Shown piece after piece: positions 12,796 through 25,099 of a stretch of 64,000 nucleotides of DNA. Within the stretch, counting starts at the first letter, position 1; each line of letters opens with the position of its first letter. Location: the NCBI RefSeq assembly GCF_031755915.1, contig NC_083388.1:22780001-22844000 (forward strand). The letters are read 5' to 3'. The notes beneath the pieces are model-generated. The model did no database searches. It was not told the origin of the DNA and saw only the letters and a program-made list of their open reading frames with translations. The translations under genes and the position numbers were made by a program. The DNA is from Ziziphus jujuba (lineage: Eukaryota; Streptophyta; Magnoliopsida; Rosales; Rhamnaceae).

Positions 12796-14724
12796 TTATT
12801 TCAAACGTCTTCCGTTCCCATATTGATCTAGAATGGGATGGTCACTGTTACAAATAAATGTTTCAGGGCTAGGAAAGTAATTTAAATTATTAAACCCTAT
12901 TGACTGCTCTGTGTCAGCAATACTTTCTACAAGAGATAATGGTCGATCTGGGATCGGAGGAACCGGAAAATTTGCTTCGAGTATATTCACAATCTGGTCC
13001 ATTGTTGGCCTAGCTTGTACTATAGGATGAGAAGAAACAAGTGCAGCCAAAACATATTTCTCCATTTCATCTTGAAGGCCTAATTCAGGCATGCCTTCAT
13101 CAATGATATCCAACACTCTACCTTGTTTTACTAGTGACCAAGCCCAATCTGTCAACAGCAAAGTATTCACACCGTCGAATTCGATCACTGCTTTTTTCCC
13201 GCTCAAAAGCTCAAGAAGAACAACCCCAAAACTGTACACATCACTTCTCTCAGATAATTGTCCATATAGAGCATATTCTGGTGCAACATAGCCCAATGTC
13301 CCAGCAACCCCGGTGCTCAAATGTGAATACCCCTCAGGAGCAAACTTTGCAAGGCCGAAATCGACCAGTTTCGGCTCAAAAGTCTCATCCAAAAGTATAT
13401 TGCTTGGTTTAACATCTCTGTGAATGATACCAGGTTGCACCCCATAGTGTAAATAAGCCAATCCACGTGCCACACCAAGTGCAATCTTTTGACGAGTAGG
13501 CCAACTAAGCTTCTTTTTCTCTGCCCCTGATCCAAAAAGATGATCATAGAGACTTCTATTGTGTACCAAGTCACAAACAATTATCCTCTGGTGGCCTTCC
13601 AAAGGGACAGTTTCGGTACAATATCCTCTCAACGCCACAAGATTCACATGCCTAATGCTGGCAATAACCTCCACTTCATGTGCAAAAGTTTTATCAGCTG
13701 CAACGGAGCAGTTCTTGAACCTTTTAAATGCGACTTCAGACCCATCTGGTAATATCCCTCTGTACACATTCCCATATCCTCCCATTCCAATTATATTTTC
13801 CCTTGAGAAATTATTAGTACTTTTCTTAATTTCCTGAAATGTCAGCTTGAAAAGTTTTGTATTTCCACCAATAAAGTCCCTCTTTGGAGTAAAACCCATC
13901 TCATTTTCAACCATATTCTTCTTCTTCATCTTTCTGTGCCTTCTCCAGAAAATCCATACCACCCCAATTGCCCCAATGAAGCCACAGACACTACCTGTTA
14001 CCACAGCCCTAAAAACTACGTGCTTCTTCTTCTTCTTATGAGTTGGGAGCAAATCTATGGAAAACAAACACTTGGCGGTGTCGAAATTAGTCGGTCCGTA
14101 GGGATTGGCAACAGCTGCAGCGTATATAGATGGATACCCAGTACAGTCAGATGCATTGCCATCATTAACACCTCTGAAGTAAGACTCACTTACAGTTGAC
14201 AAACTGTCTAGACACGATGAACAAGACGAGCTGTTGCTCAAAGACTGATTGCAAGAGCTCCAAATCTTCTGCAAGTCGGATTGAGAGATAAGTTTTTCGA
14301 ACTGCGACCGCGTTGTGATATTCAAGCAACTCTCCCACATCAAACTGTCCTTGAATCCACAGGTGGATCGGACTCTGAACCCGGGTAACAATTCATCGAC
14401 CAAACCCTCATAAGCAACCCAGCAGGCATCTGAAGCAGCCGGAGGTGGGAAGAAGTAGCCTGTGGTTTGGAGGTATTGGGAGTGAAGCAAGCGAATTGCT
14501 TGAAACATGTAGTGGCACTCTGTTTGGACGTCAAGAAACACGAGGCGTAAATTGCTTTCATGGATGATTTTGCGAAACCCATCGATGTCCAAGGGACAAA
14601 GAGAAGAAGAAGAAGAAGAAGAACCCAGTTTTCTAGTTGGGGTCGCATGGTCCGCAACAATGGAGAAAGTGAGATTGGGAGAGACAGAGACTAACACAAG
14701 AAAGAGGAAAACGAAGAAAGGCAT
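12796..14724 (-). CDS. RKF3-like receptor kinase with SPARK ectodomain (copy B)
   Basis: Intronless 642-aa paralogue of the neighbouring RKF3-like gene with the same layout. A signal peptide (1-21) precedes a short linker rich in serine, then the SPARK-type ectodomain at about 43-220 (CPLDIDGF, STCGF, YPSIYAAAVANPYGPTN). A transmembrane helix spans about 236-260 with lysine-rich sequence on both sides. Kinase landmarks are GMGGYGNVY 313-321, K334, HRD 435-437, DFG 455-457 and APE 481-483. The activation segment reads STGVAGT where copy A has STRVAGT. The C-terminal tail differs from copy A. The serine run comes from a GAA/TTC-type microsatellite in the coding DNA near 14603-14622. Tandem copy, same strand. 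Confidence 0.93.
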   Translation of the reverse strand: MPFFVFLFLVLVSVSPNLTFSIVADHATPTRKLGSSSSSSSLCPLDIDGFRKIIHESNLRLVFLDVQTECHYMFQAIRLLHSQYLQTTGYFFPPPAASDACWVAYEGLVDELLPGFRVRSTCGFKDSLMWESCLNITTRSQFEKLISQSDLQKIWSSCNQSLSNSSSCSSCLDSLSTVSESYFRGVNDGNASDCTGYPSIYAAAVANPYGPTNFDTAKCLFSIDLLPTHKKKKKHVVFRAVVTGSVCGFIGAIGVVWIFWRRHRKMKKKNMVENEMGFTPKRDFIGGNTKLFKLTFQEIKKSTNNFSRENIIGMGGYGNVYRGILPDGSEVAFKRFKNCSVAADKTFAHEVEVIASIRHVNLVALRGYCTETVPLEGHQRIIVCDLVHNRSLYDHLFGSGAEKKKLSWPTRQKIALGVARGLAYLHYGVQPGIIHRDVKPSNILLDETFEPKLVDFGLAKFAPEGYSHLSTGVAGTLGYVAPEYALYGQLSERSDVYSFGVVLLELLSGKKAVIEFDGVNTLLLTDWAWSLVKQGRVLDIIDEGMPELGLQDEMEKYVLAALVSSHPIVQARPTMDQIVNILEANFPVPPIPDRPLSLVESIADTEQSIGFNNLNYFPSPETFICNSDHPILDQYGNGRRLK

Positions 14725-16674
14725 TTGGAATTGGAACTATGTCTTTTTTTTTATGATGGGAAATTTGATGATAATCATTGGGTTCTGCTTCATTCCAAAT
14801 CATAACTTAATATTTGATCAGAAAATTCCACGCTTCACCTGGTTTTTTCTACTTCCAAATATAGAGGACGATGACTTCCACTGATTTTTAAAATTTGGAA
14901 TGTTTGTGTATGATTAATCATACGTATATAAGCACTTCTTCAGATAGAGGGATATATGGTCAGATGAATCAGGACCCTCAGATGAGTGAAAGTTTGATAA
15001 AATATATGAATCGGATGGTTATTAATAAAAGGAACTTTGTTGTGGAGTTTGACTCGTTCTTTAGTTTTTGTGTGCTTTATTAATGTCTCATTTTGAATGA
15101 ATTATAAACCGTTGAAAAGCTTCTCAATATTAGTTTTAAAATTGTTATCTAAGAGTTCTAACTAGTCAGTCAACCAATATAATTTGTCGTTGAATATTAG
15201 AATGTTGAATTTGACATATTGGATGGATTACATCTTTCTTTCTTTTTGATTTTATGAGCAAAAATTTAAAATTAACGTTTGACATTTGGGTTTTAGAATG
15301 AGCTTGAAGAACAACTTAACCTACAAGGAATAACATAAAATATGAAGGGAAAAAAATGAGTTGGTCAAGAAATTGTACATTATTCCAAATATTTTGCAGC
15401 AAAAAGTTTGAATGTCAACACAGGTATGAGCCTTCTATATGTAGCAGAATTTTAGAGAACATGAAATTAAGTACATGATGTAACATGAGTTAATCGTATA
15501 ATTAGATCATAATTAATGACATGTCATAGTTTGCCTGACTTGCCTTATTTTTCTTTCAATAATATTTTGTGTTTTAAAGGTCATATTTCTGGTTTTCTTT
15601 GAGCACATCAACGACATCTTAATGTAATTAATAGAAAAAAATTAAATCACTAGAATAATACTAAATTATCAACTAAATCTATCAATATGTATACAAAATG
15701 CTATATTTGTATACTAAATGTTATCAGTTTCACACAATAATAATATAATTTAATTATAAATATGTGAACTCTAAAAGTAATAAGTATAATTAAAATAAAA
15801 CAATAAAATATTAACACATAATATTTATTATAATTTGATAGATCTATTTAGTAGCTTTAGCATTATTTAAAATATTAATCTTTTTTTTTATTTTTTGAAA
15901 TAACCCCTCATATTATTCCGAAACATTATATACAATTTCTTCATATATATATTTATATATATATATATATATATATATTCCTTTCTTTCATCATGTTAAA
16001 TGAATATATTAAATATTATCAAAATAAACTAAAAATAAAATATTCCTTTCTTTCATCATATTAAATGAATATATTAAATATTGTCAAAAGAAACTAAAAA
16101 TAATATATATATAATTATAAAAAAACTAAAATTTTAAAAAATAATAAAAAAACTTAAGAGCTCGAACTTGGTCAACCCATCTGAAACACATAAAAAAAAA
16201 AACAAAATTCCAAAATCTGATCCACATTGAGCATGGGCCTAATATGGTCTGAGCTCAAGCCAGTCAAATTTCTTTTTGAGTTAGGCCCAAGTTTTAGATT
16301 TTTAATATAGGTTTGGCCCATTGGGCTACCAAGTCAGGCCAATATGAATCCAACCTAATTAACTAGTTAGATAAAATTTATAATTTTATAATTTTTTTCT
16401 ATTTTCATTCAATTTATTGTCAAATATTTATTATATTTTAAGTTGTATTTGCTTATTATTTGTCATATTTTATATTTGATTATCATCATAAGATAAGTTG
16501 TTATTTTTATTTTATTATTCAAGGTATTAGGAAAAAAAAAAGTATTTTCAAGATATTAGGGAAAAAAAAAAAAAATCAAATTTTGAGATCTAAATTCAGG
16601 ACTATGTTTGAAACCCAAAGCCCAGGATTCATATCGGAACTAAAACCCAGCATAGGAATGAGCACCTGAACATA
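14725..16674. other. Spacer upstream of RKF3-like copy B
   Basis: A+T-rich sequence with AT microsatellite near 15950-15977 and the 65-bp tandem repeat listed separately. A stretch at about 16215-16345 is rich in GGGCC/GGCCC-type words, like an old dispersed repeat, but I could not classify it. No gene seen. Confidence 0.55.
15977..16106. repeat. Two-copy tandem repeat, 65-bp period
   Basis: Two adjacent copies (about 15977-16041 and 16042-16106) share the order CCTTTCTTTCATCAT, TTAAATGAATATATTAAATA and AAACTAAAAATAA with a few substitutions. Confidence 0.85.
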
Positions 16675-16804
16675 GGAATTAGCAACGGCTCCAGCATATA
16701 TAGACGGATACCCAGTACGGTTTAATGCATTACTAGACCACCAAAGTCGGTGTCATTTACAATTGACAAACTGTCTAAACAAAGATGAACAAGACGAGCT
16801 GTTC
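16675..16804 (-). pseudogene. Relic of a third RKF3-like gene (end of SPARK ectodomain)
   Basis: About 130 bp on the minus strand align along their length with 14103-14235 of RKF3-like copy B, the part encoding the end of the ectodomain (around YPSIYAAAVANPYGPTN). Shared words include AGCATATATAGACGGATACC-like sequence and AATTGACAAACTGTCTA then GATGAACAAGACGAGCTGTT. Small insertions and deletions break the frame. No kinase sequence follows on either side, so this is a non-functional leftover of the same tandem family. Confidence 0.8.
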
Positions 16805-19800
16805 ATGGAACCTTACTACGTAGGCAGGTAAGGCACTATCACCAATGCACACACACTTCAATACTCTTTCAATTTAATTATGGATTATGTTTCGACATCA
16901 CTTAATCCAACTAAAATACAGTTTCCCAAAATTACACATAAAACCAGAATAACATTCAAATAGATTGCTTAAGTTCAAATGTGCACTCATGGAGTGTTTT
17001 TGGTGATATGTGTACTCGTAAGAGAATATATAATTAACCATTCACCAAAAAAGAATATATAATTAACCATAGATTATTAACTTGTGTTTTTATTTTATTT
17101 TTTTTGCCAATTTTAAGCAGTTGTAAAATTGGTTAATATATGCATTAAACATACATTATTACGTAGTTTTATTTATCTATTTATTTATTTTTATTATGAA
17201 ATTTATTTAACTATTTATTTTTTAACTATATTTTTATTGGGATAAACAAGTAACATGTTATTTTTTACAAATAAGTTTGGATTTTTTCTTTTCTTCTTAT
17301 TAACTAAACGGATTGGATTTTAATTAATAAAATTTACCACAAACATGATGCAACACAACATATACATATTTCAATACAATTCATTATAGTTTATTGAAAA
17401 TTAAAGCTTAATTAATGGAACCTTTCCACATAGTCAAAAAGGGAATTAGGATTGAAATGAGCTAAAGGAACTTTCAGATAGCCTTCAGTCAATCCTACAC
17501 TTGATTGCTTCACAATATAATATAGTGTGAAGTATTGTACAAGCTTGCAAGGTTATCTAAACATTGAAAACCAACTTCACAAACAAACAAAAAATAATAA
17601 TAATACTAATAAAAGAAAAAAACAAACAAACACAAAATTTAAAATTCAAAAAATCAGGAATCCAAAAAAGAAACCCAAAAAAAAAAAAAAAAAAAAAATC
17701 ACCTCATCCCATTCTAACTCCTATTGCTATTTGTGGAATTGAATCTGGATGAACAAATGATGGAGGAGGTGGCAGAGTAAATGAATAATGGCCATTATTT
17801 CAGCGTAACAGAGACTCTTAAGACGGAGAATGAACATCCTTCTCCATCAAGACATGTAGGAAAATCTCAAACCCCATGAGGGATTTGTACTTTGGTGACA
17901 CATCCATTGACAAAGCACATACTTTAAACCCTAAAATCACAAATTGAAATCGAAGAATGTAATCAAAACACCGATTCAAAGAACATTCAATTTCAAGCAA
18001 TAAGGATCGATTAATTAGACTCTAAAACTAAAATGTAATTCGATTAAAACATTCTAAATTATAATACAGTTATAGTTGTATTATCTAATTTAAGCTTGCG
18101 TTTCATAATGCACCCCTTCATGATCGAAGAAGTTTAGACGTTTGAAATGGTCCCATTTTCTTTGTTTTTCTACCATGAGATCGGAAAAAGAAGAAAGGCT
18201 GATTAAATACATAGTTTTTTTTTTTTTTTTTTTTAATGACTGTATTTCTTTTTGCTATGTTTTATGGACTGCTGAGAATAGCATAAATCCAAAACTTGTA
18301 GAGAAGGTAACAATGAATGATCTTATATCTGGAAGGTAGGCCTATAATCTACTATTTTAATGTTCAAATAGTTGTGCAAAGGGAGATCAAAAGAGATTTG
18401 AATATTAAAATTAATGAATCAGTTTTGAGCATAATTATTAGTTAATGTTAATATCATTCTAGATAATTTAGAGCATTTCTAATTGTTTGTAAATTGTTAT
18501 ATTTTTATTGTTATATCAAAAATATAGACAGAGATTAAAAAAATTAAAAACTTCTTTAATGATTTTGTCCTTTTTTTTTAAATTTTTAATGATTATATTT
18601 GTTTGTTTTACCGAACTGATATGGTTAAAAAAAAAATTATAATCAAAAGAATGTTTATTTGAGAAGATCTATTAAACAATATAATTTACTTTTAAAAGAA
18701 AAAATATATAAATAGATCACTACTAATTGTTATTATTTTTAATATATATATATATATATATACACACACATATACATATAAAAAGTATCAAGATTCAGTT
18801 GTATTAAATTAATATATTCTAATGTGCAAAGTGTATAGCCTCTGTCATGGGCATGCCCGTCCACAGGTCCTGCTCAAAAATCCGATGGGGCTTAAATTCT
18901 TAGAATTAAATTAGTCTAGAGTCTAGTTTAGTGATACCTAAATTTTAAAAGACTCAACCGTAATTATGTTAAATAAAGAATCAGTTTCTATTATGTTGAA
19001 AAAAAAAAAATCAGTAGAGTCTTTGATACTTAATAAAAAAAATTATAAATAAGTATGTAATAATTTATTAAATTGAATTATTATAAATTTTGTAATTATT
19101 AAAATAGAAATGGTGTATATAAGTTATTTTTATTGTTTTTTTTTTAACAAAAAAATAATAATTTATATGTAATTATATTACGAGACTTTTTATGTTAAAA
19201 TTAAAAAAAAATCTAATAAATGATACTTCTTTTATAATTTTATTTGAGTTTTTATTTAGAAAGTTTTAATTTGAGTATGATTGTTTGATAGGATAAAAAA
19301 TAGATATAGTATAGTATTATATAAATTAATTAAGAATATTTTAAAAATCTAAATTTATATGACTTGATTATAGAATAATTAGATTTTTAAAATTATTCTA
19401 GAAATTAATTATAGAATCTCTTTTATATCTGTCAAACTTTTCAAATAATCAACTCTATTATATTTTCATCAAACATCTAAATGGTAAATAAATTTTTCAT
19501 AAGACTCCCAAAATTATTACCAAAATAAGTCTAGAAAGCTACCATTAATTTTATTATTATTATTAGTAGTAGCAGCAGCAGTAGTTTGAAAAAAAGAAAA
19601 AAAGAAAAGACTTTTTCTCCGTTTACATATATAACCATTCATACGTACGTTATTGTGAAGATATATGGAAATTTCTTGCATATCCAAATGTTTAAAACAT
19701 GGACCAGTAAAAATAAGAAAACGATAGCTTTTGCTTCTTTTTTCTAATTATTGTTAATATTATATAGTTTACCAAAACAAAACCAGAAAGACGTGCATGA

Positions 19801-20260
19801 ATTCTGCACAATGGCATGGATTAATTTGTCACACCCAAGAGCCCATTTCTCTTGCCCTCCATTTTTAATTTTTTTTATTTTATATTTTTCATTATTTTAA
19901 TATAGATTTGTTAATGATTATCAAACAATTATACCCGTCTAAATCAGGAAAAAAACTACAACATACTGTAAGTATCAGAAAGTTTTTCCCAAATTATAAG
20001 CCAAGTTTAATACTTTGAGCATGAATGTCCACGTCTTTGAGCCGATTACTTTTCATAAACACACCATTATTTTTATTTTATTTTTTAAAAAAAGAAAAAA
20101 GTCTGTACCGACAGTCATGGTAGACAAATATGTGGGATCCATATGGTGTGGGTTCCACAATCCAGGTGCTACTCTCTTAGAAGAACGGTACTCCAGAAGA
20201 GCAGAAAATTTCCTCCATTATTGCCATATATTGATGACTCCAAACAGTGAGTCTGTAAAC

Positions 20261-21150
20261 TCAGCAACCAGCATAGCAGGTTGTTCCATCTCTGCGCTCT
20301 TCATTTCACTACTCAAAACACAACCTAACAAAACATGACCACCATCATACATTCCATTCATATTTCACTTCTTTCTTTTCAACTGTCTTTTCGTTATTGT
20401 TGAAACTTCCTCTTCATAGAAAAATAAAAGTAAAAACATAAAAAAATTTAAAAAAAAAAAAAAAAAACTTCTTCTTCGTTTAATAATCTAGGCGCTAAAG
20501 TAATAGAATGAGGTAGTATAGTCACCGACATCTAGAATGGCAAATGGACTTGATTGGAAAATCCCATGGCACTATTCTAATTAAACTTAATAACTAAAAT
20601 TGAAAATGAACTTGATTTAAAAAAATGTTTTCCTATATGGCAGATTTTTTATGAAACTTTCCTATATGGTGCGGCTAATATGGATTATTTTAAGGAAAAT
20701 CGGGATGCCACATAAAATGTTTTTTTATCATTAATTTTTAATGGAATTCTAACCATATCAAAATTATATATAACATGCTTTATTTTTTTTAAGTAATTTA
20801 ATGAATTAGAATTAATTTTTATCAATATTGTAACAATGCAATTGACATGGAAAAAGAAAAAAATAAACTATATATGATTGAATGATTGAAAAACGATATG
20901 AGTTCATGATATATTATATCAGGGAAAATATATAAATAAATAAAAATGTTTATGTAATTTTATATTTATAGAGGTGTGGGGAGTCTTGTGGCTTTGTTTT
21001 TTTTTTTTTTTTTTTTTTTTTTTTTGGGTCAAATGGAGTCTTGTGGGTACACCATGGACAAAACTACATTCTTGATTCTTCCATGTCTCTCGTAAGTGTG
21101 GGTGACACTGGGGACTTTCTTTTTCGGGGTTATACGCCCTCTTTCCTCAA
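20261..21150. repeat. Diverged segmental duplication, copy 1
   Basis: It matches 22926-23860 in the same order and orientation: CAGCAACCAGCATAGCAGG, the CATCATACATT and ATATTTCACTTCTTTCTTTT block, GCTAATATGGATTA, and a final block with ACCCATGGACAAAAC-like sequence followed by GTGTGGGTGACA. Insertions of A/T runs separate the blocks. Confidence 0.75.
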
Positions 21151-22925
21151 AATCCGACAGACCCAAACAAGTCCATAAACATCTGATATCAAATCCTCCG
21201 AAAATGTATATGCTGTGTTACATAATATGGAAATCTATATTTAAAAATAGCAACAAATTTGCTATCAAATCAACTTAATGGTATTATACTTTTTACAAAA
21301 CTATTTAATTTTGAAAATTAATCTCCAATTAAACAAACTCAAACAAAATCAACAATTATAATCAACAATATTAGCATATTATTAAGTCAATTTGATAAGA
21401 GCTTTTTGATTAAAAGGATATATATTATAGATTTTGATAGAATGATATATTCCTTCTTTAAATTTAGCATGCCTGTGATATGTACTACCATTTCCTCTTT
21501 TGTTGACAATAATATTAAATTTTTTTAATTTTAAATAATAGCAACAATGGTTAATAAATATTTTTCACAGTTATTTTTAATTTAAGTACAATTATATTTT
21601 TTTATTTTGAAAAAATATCATCAATTTCCTTTTATATTTAAAAAAAAAATTATCATCTTCCTCTCATATGCTTTTATTTATAAACTTTTAATTTATTTTA
21701 TTCATATCTCTATATAAATACCAGTTTTGAGTTTTAAATTTTAAAACAACTAAATTATAATTAGTGCAAATTTTAAAAAATATAATTGTAACGTACCCTA
21801 ACAAGAATAATAGATGAAGAACTATGACCCTCTTTTTTTTATTATTATTATTATTCTTGGGACATATGATAGCTAAGCTAGCCAATATAATTTGAAAAGC
21901 CGAAAGCAAAAAGAAAATAATACCGAAAGCAAAAAGAAAATAATAATAATAATAATAATAAATAAATAAATAAATAAAGAAGAAGAAGAAGAAGCTATTA
22001 TATACATATATATATATATATATATATTGAAGAAGAAGCTATTCTAGCTTACGCACAAAACCATCATTTCCAAATTCCAATATGTTTATATATCGGGTTT
22101 TATAAAAAAAAAAATTAAAAAAATATGTTTTTTATATCTGATGTACTTTTGCCTATGGCAATGAGGCTAAGAATGCGATAAATGAGGCCTAGGCTGACAG
22201 CACTTACCGTTATGTTTTCAAATTTGTATAATTTTAATAATTTTAGAATAAATATAAAGTAATAAAATTTTTCTATTAAAATTTTAGTTTTTATAATTTG
22301 ATAATTTTTAAACAGTATAAAATAATGTCAATTTAACATTATTAAAAAATTATTATATAATTAATTTTTAAAATTTTAATAAAAAAATTTAATACTTATA
22401 GCATTATTCATAATTTTATTGCATTATTCAAAAACCATTTTATTCAAAATTCTAATAGATTTCAACTAGGTATATTAATATTTTTATAGAATTAAAGGAT
22501 CTAAATTTGTAATAATTTTTTTTTTTGTTTCCTATTATTCAAAAATCAGTATAATTGATTAGACTAGATTCACCATTAGACACTGACATTTTTATAGAGA
22601 TAAAGAATCTCAATTTGTATGCATTTTATTCCATGTGTGCATAATGATTTTAATAATTAAAATTATACAAAATCATGTTTCAAATTTTATATAAAAATTA
22701 TTTCTAATAATTATCTAATGAATATAAATATATATATAAAAAAAAAGCATTGCACCAAATCTTTTTTTTTTTTTTTTTTTTGTGTAAAACACTACACCCT
22801 AATCATTAAATACCATAAATATATTATAATAAATAAAATAAGGAGGTACCTAGGCATAAGCCTTTTTACTGCCCTATGCCTTTAGCGGGCACTTATTTTG
22901 CTATCAAGCCGGTTGAGCATGTCAA

Positions 22926-23860
22926 TCAGCAACCAACATAGCAGGATTAGATCTCACTGCCAAAAACATACCTAACGTAACATAACAAAACACCATCATA
23001 CATTTAATTTATATTTCACTTCTTTCTTTTCAAATGGCATTTTTTTTTTTTTGGTGAATTTTCAAATGGCTATTCTTTATTATGAGAATATCCTCTTCAT
23101 TTACTAATCTAAACACAAACTAAAGGGATAAGCTAGTAGTAACCCCCAATTACAAACCCCATATCACTAATCTGATTAAACTAGGAAATTGAACACCTCA
23201 TAAGATTCACACGTGATCCACTGACAATTGTTATCCCCGATTGATTGGAAAAATGTTTTCCTATATATCCTGTTAGGGCTATTGTTGACTTGTAAGGCAT
23301 TAAAATGATTGGTGTATTAAAGAATTTTGGTTAGGGTGGATTACTTTGTATTTGTATTAAATATCTATTAAGTGGTTATAAGGTGTTAAAAAAAAAAAAA
23401 AAAGAAGCTAATATGGATTAGGTGGGGAGTTTTTAAGAAGCTTTACTGTATAAAAAATTATATATAATATATATGTTAAGTAATTTTAGTATTATGATAA
23501 AAAAAAAAGAGAGTCATTTTAGCATTTTTATTTTATTTTTAAATAATCTAATGATACGAATGGAAAATGATACGACATATCATGAAATATTCTATGAGGT
23601 AATCATATGATTATAAAAAAAAAAAAAATGTTTATGAAATTTATAATTATAGGGTGTTGATAGTTATGTGGCTACTTACCCCATGAACAAAACGACATTC
23701 TTCTATATCTCTCAAAGGTGTGGGTGACATTGGAGACAGTGTTCCAGCCAAAACAGAAAAAAAATAAATAAATAAATAAAAAATGAAGAAGACGACATTG
23801 GGGACAGTGTATATATATATATATATTTTTATGTTGGGTTATAATGCTTCTTTTTCTTAT
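22926..23860. repeat. Diverged segmental duplication, copy 2
   Basis: Partner of 20261-21150, about 2.67 kb downstream. The same word order is kept (CAGCAACCAACATAGCAGG, then CACCATCATACATTTAATTT, then GAAGCTAATATGGATTAGG, then GGTGTGGGTGACATTGG). No open frame is conserved between the copies, so this is probably non-coding or an old element. Confidence 0.75.
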
Positions 23861-24090
23861 TGTTTTTTCTAACACTGATGGCTCAGACAACTATCGGGCT
23901 CCGATTCCCAAACTAAGTTATTCAGATTTTTTTTTTTTTTTCTTGGTCAAACATTTAACAAAGATACATTGACAAAAGAAAAAAAAAAAAAAAATTCTTT
24001 AACAAAACCTATCTATACCTTTTCTTCAAAAAATAAAAAATAAAAATAAAATAAAATTCTACAACCTTGCATGTGGAACTGTTAGATTTA

Positions 24091-24150
24091 GCCATTGCCA
24101 ATGGCACTCTTTGACAAATTGCCATTGCCAATGGCACTCTTTGACAAATT
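24091..24150. repeat. Perfect 30-bp tandem duplication
   Basis: Two identical adjacent 30-bp copies (24091-24120 and 24121-24150), each starting GCCATTGCCAATGGCACTCT. The unit contains the inverted repeat GCCATTGCCAATGGC. Perfect identity points to a recent event. Confidence 0.95.
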
Positions 24151-25099
24151 TAGACCATATATAGCAAACCCATATATGGATAAAATTAACCAAGCAAGAT
24201 GGTAAGATAATTTATGCGTCTAATCACTTTTATAGACCATATATAGTCTCATAATTTGGTCAAAATATGAATAATTAGTTTTACTTTGATCAATGGCAAA
24301 ACCGGTTGAAAGATATATGTCTTTCTATATATAGATAGTTAGATAGGATGACCCAAAAAAAAAAAAAAAAAAAAAAGAGAGGCGTTAATTATTTTCTTGA
24401 TGGATAATGGGATAGAAGAAGTTGTTAACGAAGGATAATAATAAATTTTTATGTTTTCACGTTTAATTGTAAATACATTAAGCTACAGTCAATCTATTGT
24501 TTAAAACGGGTAATAATAGCCACACATTATTAATAATCAAAACATAACTATGATTTCAAATTACTCATAAAGATCTGAATGGAAAATAGAACACATACAT
24601 TTGGGGAAGCAACTGTTGCAACAAATATGAGAAATGCAGTTGGTAAAATGCAAATATAGTAAAGGAAGAGGTGCAAATACAAAAATACCACCCTAATTAA
24701 TGCTTTCTTTATTCTCTAACCCATAATCTCTAATCTCAATTATTATATTACTTTAACACTCTTCAGTTTCAAACTTGCTCTATCATGGGGTTTTAATTAT
24801 TCAGTTGTTGTAGTTCAAGCATGGTGAACTAAATTCAAACCCATATATGTATTAAAGTTTTCTTATTTTTGGGAACATAAAAAAAGAAATCCACTCTTTA
24901 CTATTTTTCGTGTAATCGGAAAAATGTTTTTAACAATGAATGAGACCCAAAAAAAAAAAAAATTCAACAAAAAAAATTAATAATTTCAACTATGCAATAG
25001 AAGAGTAATTTGCCAAACTAGACCAAACATAAAATTTAAAGAAAGAAACTTTACAGAGTTTGGTGAAGGAGAAAAAACGTTCAATGAAACTTTCTCTCA

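Larger units (their letters stand above)
16805..25099. other. Large gene-free A+T-rich spacer
   Basis: More than 8 kb with no gene on either strand that I can support. It holds many poly(A/T) runs (for example near 17680, 18220, 21000, 22770 and 24360), AT/GT and ATT microsatellites (18745-18775, 21935-22028), the duplicated segment at 20.26 and 22.93 kb, and a perfect 30-bp tandem repeat. Every open frame here is short and low in complexity. Confidence 0.6.

Noticed and set aside
16215..16345. GGCCC/GGGCC-rich stretch as a transposon
   Set aside because: It resembles fragments of old plant repeats, but no terminal repeats or coding motif were found to name it.
17527..17752. Lysine/asparagine-rich open frames
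   Set aside because: Pure A-rich low-complexity sequence without coding character.
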